A stretch of DNA of 64,000 bases, taken from NCBI RefSeq assembly GCF_025971925.1, contig NZ_JAPDHV010000001.1, forward strand, positions 496,001 to 560,000. Reading direction: 5' to 3'. Below, one piece after another: positions 56,737 to 64,000 of the stretch; positions within the stretch are counted from its first letter, which is position 1; each line of letters begins with the position of its first letter. The notes beneath the pieces are model-generated. The model was given only the letters and a program-made list of their open reading frames with translations, was not told the origin of the DNA and did no database searches. This DNA is from Chryseobacterium oryctis (GTDB taxonomy: Bacteria; Bacteroidota; Bacteroidia; Flavobacteriales; Weeksellaceae). Both the position numbers and the translations under genes were made by a program.

Positions 56737-57942
56737 ATGCAAAGAACAATTTCAACTTTTCTATTCTTTATGGTAGTTTCTAGTCAGTTATTGGCACAAG
56801 CACCAAATTCGGCTCCCAAAAGTGATAAAAGTTTATATTCCAATAATCAAATATTGACAATGGAAGATATGGTTTTTAATAATTCTATTACCCCAATAAA
56901 AAAGGTACCATTGGACACATGCTCTATTCTAATTTATGATTTGGACGGAAAACTTATTTCTTACAATTTGAATACGGAAAAAATTAATTGGAAGGCACAA
57001 GCAACCGATTCAGACAGGACAATGTCTGGAAATAAACTGACAATTAAGGACGGAATTGTTTATGTTCCTTTCATTAACGGGGAAATTTATGCACTTAATA
57101 ACCAAACAGGCAAAGCATTTTGGAAAACGCGTTTAGGTAATATCAAAAAAGGAATTATCATTAAAAGTCAAATCCCGACAATCGTTGATAACCAACTTTT
57201 CATAACTACTCAAAACGACAATAGCAACATTTATGCACTTGACATTAATGACGGAGGATTGATTTGGAATTATAAATTAGATTATCCTTATAATCACATT
57301 CCTATTTTGTTTTTTAACAACATGGTATTCACACAAAGCGCCCCTTATTTTTATAGTTTTGATGCCAAAACAGGAAAAGCACTGTACAAAAGAGTGTTCA
57401 ATAAAGCGATGTATGGAAAACCCATAACCGACAATAAAAATGTTTTTATTTCAGACGAGAGCAGGACTTTATATGCAATGAACCCAAATAATTTGGATAT
57501 TCTTTGGCAATATGAATTGCCTGAAAATCAATACAATATTAAAGAGCGGATTTTTTGTCATAACAACAATATTTACTTCGGAACAAAAGGAAGTGGAAAA
57601 ACAGCTGTTTATTCTCTAAAATCAGAAAATGGAATATTAAACTGGAAAACAGAATTTAACAATGAAAAAATTGAATACATAACAGAGAATAATGGCTTTT
57701 TGTGGGGTTATACTGAAAAAGGTGTGATATTCAAATTAGACTTAATAACAGGAAAAAAAATGGAGGAATTTCAACTAACAAATATTCCTGTTTCAAACAT
57801 TGAATTTAAAAACGAAACTTTTTTGCTTTATTATTGTGAAGCAGGATTAATTGAGTTTGATGTACCGAATAAAAAAGAAAAATATCTGTATATGAGAAGT
57901 TCTATTGACAGTGGAGACGCTTTTATAAAGTTGATACGATAA
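56737..57942 (+). CDS. Cassette 5: exported PQQ-type beta-propeller protein, 401 aa
   Basis: A secreted repeat protein. Signal peptide ends SSQLLAQ. Several blades of the PQQ-like/WD-like propeller can be seen as repeats of the type 'I/Y..D..G..W....': NTEKINWKAQ, NNQTGKAFWKTRLG, DINDGGLIWNYKL, DAKTGKALYKRV, NPNNLDILWQYEL, SENGILNWKTEF. Such propellers act in protein or ligand binding (as in BamB) or as quinoprotein enzymes; the conserved calcium/PQQ ligands of dehydrogenases are not evident, so a binding role is more likely. Confidence 0.8.
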   Translation: MQRTISTFLFFMVVSSQLLAQAPNSAPKSDKSLYSNNQILTMEDMVFNNSITPIKKVPLDTCSILIYDLDGKLISYNLNTEKINWKAQATDSDRTMSGNKLTIKDGIVYVPFINGEIYALNNQTGKAFWKTRLGNIKKGIIIKSQIPTIVDNQLFITTQNDNSNIYALDINDGGLIWNYKLDYPYNHIPILFFNNMVFTQSAPYFYSFDAKTGKALYKRVFNKAMYGKPITDNKNVFISDESRTLYAMNPNNLDILWQYELPENQYNIKERIFCHNNNIYFGTKGSGKTAVYSLKSENGILNWKTEFNNEKIEYITENNGFLWGYTEKGVIFKLDLITGKKMEEFQLTNIPVSNIEFKNETFLLYYCEAGLIEFDVPNKKEKYLYMRSSIDSGDAFIKLIR

Positions 57943-57952
57943 ATAATAAAAC

Positions 57953-58151
57953 TTCTGCTAACAAGGGTTTGACACAATGACGGGTTAAGGCAAAATTTAA
58001 AGTTTCGGCTTTCTATTCCGCAAAAAGCCAATTATATTGACTTTTTTCTTAAATTTATTCAATTAATTGGCTTTTGCTTACCGTGTCGCTAAATTGAAAC
58101 TTTTCGCTTCAATTTCCGCCACTGACGCCAAGCCCCGAAACATTAGCTGTA
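57953..58151 (+). repeat. Cassette-end site F (diverged, 199 bp)
   Basis: Left: TTCTGCTAAC, AA, GGGTTTG.., ATGACGGG. Right: CCGCCACTGACG, CCAAGCCC, CGAAAC, ATTAGCTGTA. The overall length and layout match sites A, B and H, but the stems are weaker and the right core has ATTA in place of GTTA. Interior hairpin AAGCCAATTATATTGAC.. pairs with ..TCAATTAATTGGCTT. Confidence 0.65.
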
Positions 58152-58171
58152 ATTTCACAAAAACACCGTCA

Positions 58172-58618
58172 ATGAACGAAAAAATTCCTGAAACAGAAAT
58201 TGAATTAGAAGATTGGATGAAGAAAAATTGCTATAATTTTGATAGTTATTCAGTTAACGGAAATTTTATTTGGGAAGGTTATGGAATTGACAAAAATGGA
58301 CCTTTATATTATTGGTATTACACAGAACACGGACAAAAAAATAATCTTGAAATTTTTAGAAGTGAAAAGGAAATTATTGAATTTGCTTTTACACAAATAA
58401 GTTCTGATAAATGGGCAAAAACACATTGTATTGGTTTCACTTTAGACGAACATAAATCTAGTAAACTTTCAGAAATACTGAAAAAACAAAAAATTGATTT
58501 TATCCAAGATAAAATTCCTTTTTATGCGGATAAACCAGCTTTCAGAACATTTGTTTTAGGTTGCGATATAAAACAATCTGAATATTTAAAAACTGAATTT
58601 TATGAAGAACTAAAATAA
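58172..58618 (+). CDS. Cassette 6: hypothetical cytosolic protein, 148 aa
   Basis: No family is recognised. There is no signal peptide. The acidic protein opens MNEKIPETEIELEDWMKKN and contains YYWYYTEHGQKNNLEIFRSE and KPAFRTFVLGCDIKQSEYL. Its size, acidity and aromatic content are like immunity proteins of polymorphic toxins, which are often carried as orphans, but this is only an impression. An upstream open frame to 58067 runs through site F and is rejected; the ATG at 58172 lies 30 bp inside the cassette. Confidence 0.65.
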   Translation: MNEKIPETEIELEDWMKKNCYNFDSYSVNGNFIWEGYGIDKNGPLYYWYYTEHGQKNNLEIFRSEKEIIEFAFTQISSDKWAKTHCIGFTLDEHKSSKLSEILKKQKIDFIQDKIPFYADKPAFRTFVLGCDIKQSEYLKTEFYEELK

Positions 58619-58630
58619 TAAAAAAGAAAC

Positions 58631-58723
58631 TACAGCTAACAGTGTATTGGCAAAATGCGGGGTTAAATTCTAAGTTGAACTACTCTACTTTTTCAGCCGC
58701 CAATATTTTTTCCGTTAGCTGCA
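58631..58723 (+). repeat. Cassette-end site G (internally deleted, 93 bp)
   Basis: Left half TACAGCTAAC, AGT, GTATTGGC, AAAA, TGCGGGG is followed by the same first 35 bases of interior as site B, then GCCAATA, TTTTTTCC and GTTAGCTGCA. The second half of the interior and the CCCGCA-CTTC piece are missing. The remaining TATTGGC/GCCAATA stem could still fold. Confidence 0.72.
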
Positions 58724-58750
58724 AGCATATCTCAATAATCAGCAAAATTT

Positions 58751-60182
58751 ATGAAACATATTTTATTAGTTTTTTTTTACAATAATTTCCTCTCAAATAT
58801 ATTGTCAAAATAAAGTAAAATCCGAAAAAGATATCTATTCATTAATCGATTTAAATGTTCAAAATTTATTGAGAAATTCTGGAGCAACTTCCGCTTCTAT
58901 CGGCGTTGTAAAAAATGGAAAACTCTACATAAAACATTACGGCGAAATTGATAAAGGAAAAGGAAATAAACCTAACAATGAAACTTATTATGAGATAGCT
59001 TCAGTTACAAAAATAATTACCGGAACTTTATTAGCAAATGCAGTTTTAGAAGGCAAAGTAAAATTGAATGATGATATTCGAGTTTACTTAAAAGATTCTT
59101 ATCCAAACTTACAATACAACGAAATTCCTATTCGAATTAAAGATTTAATTTCCTTTGAATCTGCACTTCCCAGAAGTTTGCCAGATGAAACTTCAATTTG
59201 GAATGTGAAACGAGATGAAAATGTATTTTTATCCGCAAAAATAAATAAGGAATATTCAAGACAATCTTTTTTATCAGATTTGAAAAGAGTAAAATTAGAT
59301 ACAATCCCAGGAACAAAATATAATTATAGTAATCTTAGTCTTGAATTAACAGGTTATATGCTAGAAAACATATATCATAAAGATTTCCAACAATTAACAA
59401 AAGAAAATTTCTTATATCCTTTGGCAATGAATCATACAAAATTTGATTTAGATAAAAATGAGGTTCTTGCTAATGGTTATAATGAGAAAAATGTTTTGAT
59501 GCCACATTTTGAAAATAATTTGTGGGGAGCAACTGGAAAATTAAAATCCACAATGGATGATTTGACAAAACTATTACAATATGAACTTTCAGATTCTAAA
59601 TTAGTAACAGAATCACAAAGAAATGTTAATCAGAGCAATACACATTGGTTTGGATATTTTTGGGATAGATGGGAAATCACGGACAAAGGAAAGTTTGGAT
59701 ATAAACATGGAGGAGCATATGGAACTCAAACTCTTTTTACAGTTTTTCCAGAAATAAATTTAGGTATTTGCATAGTCGTAAATATAGGTGCTGAAAACAC
59801 TTTTTACAATTTACAATCTACAGTTTTAAATCTTGCAGAAGATTTAACTAACCAAAACACTCAGAATATATATGGTTACAGATTCAAAGGGAACAATGTA
59901 GTTTTCTCATATATTCACGACAAAAAATTAGATTCAAAACTTATTTCTTCTATTTCTGTTGCTGGAAACTTCAACGATTGGAATCCTGATAATCCAAAGT
60001 ACCAACTCGTAAGAAAGAGCAAAAATAAATTTGAAATAACATTACCAAAAACGGATTTTGAGAAAGGAAAAACTTACCTATTCAAATTTGTAATCAATAA
60101 AGAAAGCTGGCTTTCACCGCCAAAGAATTCAATAAATACAGACAAAGCAGAAGATAATCATTTGACTTTCAAAATTGACTAA
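58751..60182 (+). pseudogene. Cassette 7: serine hydrolase (beta-lactamase fold) with C-terminal CBM48-like domain, frameshifted
   Basis: The ATG at 58751 opens a signal peptide (MKHILLVFF) that goes out of frame at a run of nine T's (58770-58778); removing one T joins it to TIISSQIYCQNKVKSEKDI and the long frame up to 60182. The hydrolase domain shows SVTK (SxxK nucleophile), YSN (YxN) and the late HGG motif, as in class C/DD-peptidase-like esterases. The last 90 residues (SVAGNFNDWNPDN, FKFVINKESWLSP) form an E-set/CBM48-type domain. Without correction, translation could begin only from the TTG at 58869, lacking the signal. Sequencing error, phase variation or decay are all possible. Confidence 0.75.
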
Positions 60183-60191
60183 AATTATGCC

Positions 60192-60390
60192 TACAGCTAA
60201 CATAGTATTGGCAAAATGCGGGGAGTAGAGCAAAATTGAAAAGCAGATTTTCCATTCCGCTCATGCTTTTCAATTCTGCAATTTTTTGTAAGTTAGCAGT
60301 ATTGAAAAAGCATTCGCTTCGTTTGGTCGTTCTTGAACTTTCAGTTCTTCGAAAACCCGCACTTCGCCAATACTTTTTCCGTTATGGGCA
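60192..60390 (+). repeat. Cassette-end site H (attC-like, 199 bp)
   Basis: Left half: TACAGCTAAC, ATA, GTATTGGC, AAAA, TGCGGGG. Right half: CCCGCA, CTTC, GCCAATAC, TTTTTCC, GTTATGGGCA. Interior stem GCTTTTCAAT with ATTGAAAAAGC, and a TCTTGAACTTTCAGTTCTTCGAA segment shared with site A. The new start GTTATGGGCA-A keeps the position-11 A, but no matching TGCCCATAAC occurs before base 64,000. Confidence 0.83.
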
Positions 60391-60574
60391 ACGGCAGGAC
60401 ATCCCATACCAACCGACAGACACCCGACAACAACACAAAAAAAAAATAAAAAAGCCCACCACACAGGAAAATTTTAAAATCCGTAAAAACTATACAACTA
60501 TCCCGAATTTGTATTAACACACACTTGCTTTCTCGGCTGACCTTTGCATTATTAAAATTTTAAAACGTAAAGTT
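60391..60574. other. Leader between site H and the aldehyde dehydrogenase-type gene
   Basis: About 184 bp with a C/A-rich stretch (60,400-60,440, almost free of G pairs on one strand) and then AT-rich sequence. It presumably contains the promoter of the following gene cluster; a TTG occurs at 60509-60511 but no TAnnTTTG was found. An open frame crossing from site H is not credible. Confidence 0.4.
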
Positions 60575-62176
60575 ATGACAGCACAAGAAGCATTTGACTA
60601 TTTAGACCCACAGGCTTGGGCAACTACTTCGGCAGTTGAAAAACTATCTTTAATAGAAGAAGTTCAAAAAAATTTAAGCAAGTATGCCGACCAACTTGCA
60701 GATGCCGATATTAAAATGAAAAACGACTTAATCGGCACAAACATCTACACCAAAGGTTTTGGATTAGGAGCAACGGCATCACCAATTGCAGGCGTTCTTA
60801 TGGCAAGCCACCATTTGTATGAAAAGCTGGCAAATGGCGAGCTGTTAGAACCTGTGAACATTACAAAATTGGAAAACGGAATTACTGCCATTCAAACTTA
60901 CCCTATTTTTCCGAAAGACAAAATTGTAGCGGGAAAACAAAAAGGCTACCTGTATGTGAAAGGCGAACCTAAACAAACTAACCCGCTCAACAAGCCCGCA
61001 GGTGTGATTGCTGTTTCGGGTGCAGGTAATTACAGTTCTTCGGTGGAAATGGTAAAAGCATTATTCTTTGAAAACAAAGCCGTCATTCACAAGCCACATC
61101 AAAACAATGCGGAATCTGATAAGGTTTGGGCAAAAATTTTCAAGCCACTTATAGACCGAAAAGCGTTAGCATTTATTGAACCCGAAGAATCAAGAGCAAT
61201 GACAGGTTTAGAAGGCTTGCACGCCATTTACTTTACAGGTTCATCAGGCGTTGCACACACTATTCAAAAAAATGCAAAAGCACCGTTAGTTTCGGAATGT
61301 GGCGGAAACAATCCGCTATTGATTATTCCGGGCGACAGACTTTGGACAGACAAAGAAATAAAGCATCAGGCATTACAGGTAGTTTCTGTTGGTAAGATGA
61401 ATGGTGGTGCGGTTTGTGGCAGGGTTCAAACTATTGTTACATCTAAAAATTGGACACAAAGAGAACAATTTTTAAATGCTGTTCGCAAAGCCATTGCCGA
61501 AGACACTTATGCTGTTGGAACGTATTATCAAGGTGTTGAAGAAACGAAAAAAGCATTTTTGGCAAACCAACCTACTGCTGAAGTTTTAAAAGTAGAAAGC
61601 GGAAAATATCCTACTACCGATGTTGTTTTTATTCCCAATCTGAAAGAAGATGATTTTGCAGTAAAAAATGAAGCGTTTTGTCAAATCTTTTCAGAAATCG
61701 CATTAGACACCAAAAACGAGGTTGATGATTACCTGACAAAAGCCACCGCATTTTGCAATGAAAAATTATTGGGAACATTGGGTTGTATGATTGCAGTAGA
61801 TAACGACACGATGAAAAACCACGAAGCCCGTATTCACAAAGCTATCAATGAACTAAACTATGGCGGTATTGCTGTAAATACCATTCCGCCAAATGTTTTT
61901 ATGAATGCTTATTTGACTTGGGGCGGTTGTAACGAAAGCAAAGAAGATTTTGTTTCAGGCGTTGGAAATTTCGGAAATGCGCACAACTATGAAAACGTAA
62001 TCAAATCCGTCTTGATTGATGATTTCAACAATCAGGCAATGTTGATGACGAACAAAAAACTAATGGAGCATTTGTTTACCAACGCAACACATTTTGCTAT
62101 CAGCAACAGTTGGGGAAGTTTTGCAAAAATGGCAGGGCAAATGGTTGTGGACGGAATGAAGAAAAAAGATTTTTAA
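60575..62176 (+). CDS. Aldehyde dehydrogenase family protein, 533 aa
   Basis: A cytosolic NAD(P)-dependent oxidoreductase of the aldehyde dehydrogenase fold. Visible are the N-terminal helical part, the coenzyme region NKPAGVIAVSGAGNYSSSVE, the general base glutamate in LVSECGGNNPLL, and the catalytic cysteine in MNGGAVCGRVQT. The C-terminal WGGCNESKEDFVSGVGNFG is typical of a bacterial subgroup of unknown substrate. It heads a four-gene cluster with an SDR enzyme and an AraC-type regulator, suggesting inducible metabolism or detoxification of a carbonyl compound. Confidence 0.87.
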   Translation: MTAQEAFDYLDPQAWATTSAVEKLSLIEEVQKNLSKYADQLADADIKMKNDLIGTNIYTKGFGLGATASPIAGVLMASHHLYEKLANGELLEPVNITKLENGITAIQTYPIFPKDKIVAGKQKGYLYVKGEPKQTNPLNKPAGVIAVSGAGNYSSSVEMVKALFFENKAVIHKPHQNNAESDKVWAKIFKPLIDRKALAFIEPEESRAMTGLEGLHAIYFTGSSGVAHTIQKNAKAPLVSECGGNNPLLIIPGDRLWTDKEIKHQALQVVSVGKMNGGAVCGRVQTIVTSKNWTQREQFLNAVRKAIAEDTYAVGTYYQGVEETKKAFLANQPTAEVLKVESGKYPTTDVVFIPNLKEDDFAVKNEAFCQIFSEIALDTKNEVDDYLTKATAFCNEKLLGTLGCMIAVDNDTMKNHEARIHKAINELNYGGIAVNTIPPNVFMNAYLTWGGCNESKEDFVSGVGNFGNAHNYENVIKSVLIDDFNNQAMLMTNKKLMEHLFTNATHFAISNSWGSFAKMAGQMVVDGMKKKDF

Positions 62177-62218
62177 TCATTTTAAAACAAAATAATTCAC
62201 TTTAAAAAAGACAAAACA

Positions 62219-63034
62219 ATGACTAATACAATTTTAATAACAGGTTGCAGTAGCGGTATTGGGCGTATGACTGCAAAGTATTTTCAAGAAAAAGGTTGGA
62301 ACGTAATTGCAACTGTTCGCAAATTTTCTGACAGCGATGCAGAACTAACAGACTTGGGAAATGTGTTGGTAACAGAGTTAGATGTTACCAAAGAAGACAC
62401 CATTAAAAAATCCGTAGAACAAGGCGTTGCCAAGTTTGGAAAAATTGATGTGTTGCTAAACAATGCAGGTTACGGTTCTTACGGAATTTTGGAAGCCACA
62501 CCCGAACATAAAATCCGTATGCAGTTTGAAGTAAATGTAATCGGGTTGTTATTAATGACTAAAAATATCATTCCTGTAATGCGTAAACAAGGAAATGGTA
62601 TCATCATCAACATTTCTTCAATGGGTGGTAAAGTAACTTTCCCAATGGGAACTTTATATCACGGTTCTAAATTTGCCGTTGAAGGATTGAGCGAAGCATT
62701 ATCGTATGAGTTGGCAGAAATCGGTATCAAAGTAAAAATGATAGAACCGGGCGTTATCAATACCAACTTTGCAACAAGTTCTTTTGATTTGAATATTGAC
62801 CCTGCATTAACCGAATATCAGGATTTTACAGGCAAGGTGCTTAAAGCCTTTGAAGCAGGTGCAAATGGAAGCGAACCTGTTTTGGTAGCAGAAACCATTT
62901 ACAAAGCGGCTACCGATAACACAAACCAACTGCGTTATATAGCAGGACCTGATGCGGAACAAATTATTGCGGCACGCAAACAAATGAACGACCCTGAATA
63001 TTTAGCACTCATTCGTTCACAATATGGTTTATGA
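62219..63034 (+). CDS. Short-chain dehydrogenase/reductase
   Basis: A 271-residue classical SDR oxidoreductase. The NAD(P) motif TGCSSGIG is at residues 8-15, followed by NNAGYGSYG, the catalytic serine in NISSMGG and the YxxxK pair in YHGSKFAVEGLSEAL. VRK after the first beta strand suggests preference for NADPH. It lies 42 bp behind the aldehyde dehydrogenase-type gene and just before a small membrane protein gene, so it is part of the same operon. Confidence 0.93.
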   Translation: MTNTILITGCSSGIGRMTAKYFQEKGWNVIATVRKFSDSDAELTDLGNVLVTELDVTKEDTIKKSVEQGVAKFGKIDVLLNNAGYGSYGILEATPEHKIRMQFEVNVIGLLLMTKNIIPVMRKQGNGIIINISSMGGKVTFPMGTLYHGSKFAVEGLSEALSYELAEIGIKVKMIEPGVINTNFATSSFDLNIDPALTEYQDFTGKVLKAFEAGANGSEPVLVAETIYKAATDNTNQLRYIAGPDAEQIIAARKQMNDPEYLALIRSQYGL

Positions 63035-63035
63035 T

Positions 63036-63530
63036 ATGGAATTTTTAAGAGCATTAACCGTTTGGGCAAAGGGCGATGCCCAACAAGGCAAAATAATGTT
63101 AGGAATAGGATTACTTTTAGTCCTATTCCTATATCTTATTTTAAAGTCTGAAAACCAACTTCTCAATGGAATGTTGATACCTGTTGGTTTACTACTGATT
63201 GGAAACTTGGGTTATGGAAGTTACCTTTTGTATTCAAGAGCGAAACACATAGCAACAACAACCGAGCTATATCAGCAAAATCCGAAGGAAACAATTCAAA
63301 AAGAACTCACAAAAATGCAAGCTGACAGTAAAAGTTATACGATGATAAAACGAGTTTGGGCAGTGTTAATCGTTATTTCTGTTATTGCTTTTTTCTTTTT
63401 GAAAAATGATTATTTCAAAGGCTTGGCACTTGGTTTCCTTTGCTTATCCGTTTCATTTTTGTTGCTTGATACATTGTTGCATCAGCGATTAAAACCTTAT
63501 GTTGAAATCTTAACCAACTCAATACACTAA
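63036..63530 (+). CDS. Small integral membrane protein, 164 aa
   Basis: No family is recognised. Four hydrophobic segments are visible: MLGIGLLLVLFLYLIL, MLIPVGLLLIGNLGYGSYLL (with a short break), VWAVLIVISVIAFFFL and GLALGFLCLSVSFLLLDTLL. The loops are short and charged. The start MEFLRALTVWAK, one base after the SDR stop codon, is preferred over an ATG 12 bp earlier inside the SDR gene. Its place in the operon suggests a link to the two oxidoreductases, but no role can be named. Confidence 0.75.
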   Translation: MEFLRALTVWAKGDAQQGKIMLGIGLLLVLFLYLILKSENQLLNGMLIPVGLLLIGNLGYGSYLLYSRAKHIATTTELYQQNPKETIQKELTKMQADSKSYTMIKRVWAVLIVISVIAFFFLKNDYFKGLALGFLCLSVSFLLLDTLLHQRLKPYVEILTNSIH

Positions 63531-63552
63531 CTTTATTTTTTAGATTTGTAGA

Positions 63553-64000
63553 ATGAAACCAATTATTCAATTGCATAGCATTTCAGAGATTAACAACTTT
63601 GTGCAAAATAAAACAAGGCATCCATTGGTTGCAGTTGTTAATTTTAGCAAGTTTGACGAACACCTTGAAGACGGCACGAGGGTAAGTTGCGATTTTTATT
63701 GCATAATGTTTAAAAATTATTGCATCAACAATTTGCGTTATGGAAGGCAATCTTACGATTTTCAGGATGGCAGTTTAATTTGTATTGCACCAAAACAAGT
63801 GCTTACAATGGACAATGAGATTGAAGATAAACCCGACAAAATGGGGTGGGGCTTGTTTTTCCACCGCGACTTGCTTCGTGGCACTTCATTGGGCAACAAG
63901 ATAAACGATTATACTTTCTTTTCTTACGAAACTTCCGAAGCATTGCATTTGTCGGACAAGGAAAAACATATACTTTTTGACTGCGTTCAAAAAATCGAAA
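63553..64000 (+). CDS. AraC-family transcriptional regulator, N-terminal part
   Basis: The ATG at 63553 opens a frame that runs through the right edge (149 codons seen). The sequence MKPIIQLHSISEINNFV, then VSCDFYCIMFKNYCIN and GLFFHRDLLRGTSLGNKI matches the ligand-sensing, cupin-like N-terminal domain of bacteroidotal AraC-type regulators. The two helix-turn-helix motifs would lie beyond the window. It is 22 bp after the membrane protein gene and is likely to control this cluster. Confidence 0.82.
   Translation, partial: MKPIIQLHSISEINNFVQNKTRHPLVAVVNFSKFDEHLEDGTRVSCDFYCIMFKNYCINNLRYGRQSYDFQDGSLICIAPKQVLTMDNEIEDKPDKMGWGLFFHRDLLRGTSLGNKINDYTFFSYETSEALHLSDKEKHILFDCVQKIE

Larger units (their letters stand above)
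49800..60390 (+). mobile_element. Integron-like gene cassette array without an integrase in view
   Basis: Seven gene-bearing units and one gene-less unit lie in tandem, each opening with GTTA (one GTTC, one ATTA, one decayed) and ending with TAAC plus a long imperfect palindrome. Within each unit the first 10 bases are complementary to the 10 bases ending in TAAC, and pairing resumes for 3-5 more bases after one conserved A/C mismatch. Pairs: 49800-49814 with 50418-50432; 50613-50627 with 51107-51121; 51302-51315 with 55464-55477; 55829-55843 with 56579-56593; 56708-56718 with 57948-57958; 58142-58156 with 58626-58640; 58714-58729 with 60186-60201. This is cassette geometry known from integrons. 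No tyrosine recombinase gene is present in the window. Confidence 0.8.

Noticed and set aside
58869..60182. Serine hydrolase as an antibiotic-resistance beta-lactamase
   Set aside because: The SxxK/YxN pattern with a late HGG motif and the C-terminal CBM48-like domain fits esterase/peptidase relatives better, and the gene is frameshifted.
49800..60390. Units as simple transposons with terminal inverted repeats
   Set aside because: A transposase recognises a fixed repeat, but here the terminal sequences differ from unit to unit and match only within a unit. There are no transposase genes and no target duplications visible.
49800..60390. CRISPR array
   Set aside because: The repeats are about 200 bp, palindromic, unevenly spaced by whole genes, and no cas genes are present.
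60236..60517. Open frame of 93 codons across site H
   Set aside because: It follows the repeat sequence, and similar frames appear in the other copies; no coding signal.

Overview
The window is AT-rich DNA of a member of the Bacteroidota, most likely family Weeksellaceae (Chryseobacterium or a close relative). Supporting signs are a SusC/SusD outer-membrane pair, a fused CcoN-CcoO cytochrome oxidase subunit, a lipidated TamL paired with TamB, a secreted metalloprotease with a type IX secretion C-terminal domain, and promoters of the Bacteroidota form TTG-N18/19-TAnnTTTG (clearest before tRNA-Gln). The genus is an inference.

Positions 1-49,630 are ordinary chromosomal backbone: a LuxR-type regulator and an MpaB-type oxygenase; recA and htpG; an alkyltransferase-like protein, a deoxyhypusine-synthase-like enzyme, arfB and menE; tRNA-Gln; an S41 protease and an amino acid permease; the cbb3 oxidase genes ccoNO-ccoP; tamB-tamL-yihY; argS; a susC-susD-lipoprotein cluster; rnhB, yidC, pyrG, yceI, radA; a methyltransferase-VanW pair; a T9SS metalloprotease; acpH, DUF6702 and HupE/UreJ genes; an M1 peptidase; and groES-groEL. 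Many units end in clear hairpin terminators.

Positions 49,800-60,390 are the unusual part: a tandem array of gene cassettes separated by long (about 200 bp when complete) imperfect-palindrome sites. The first bases of each cassette (GTTA plus about 11 more) are complementary to the bases just before the site at the end of the same cassette. This pairing differs between cassettes but is kept within each one, and in seven cassettes it carries the same A/C mismatch at position 11. That within-cassette covariation is the geometry of integron cassettes and their attC sites, but the sites are longer than usual, their core does not fit GTTRRRY, and no integrase gene is in the window. Cargo: an orphan lipoprotein, a small membrane protein, a complete restriction-modification system with controller gene, a secreted protein, a PQQ-type beta-propeller protein, a small cytosolic protein and a serine hydrolase with a C-terminal carbohydrate-binding-like domain (frameshifted in a T9 tract). 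One gene-less mini-cassette and three shortened or decayed sites record past rearrangement.

From 60,391 to the right edge lies a cluster with somewhat different base use: an aldehyde dehydrogenase-fold protein, a short-chain dehydrogenase, a small membrane protein and the start of an AraC-type regulator. Whether it is the last large cassette or sequence beyond the array cannot be decided here, because no matching cassette end occurs before base 64,000.
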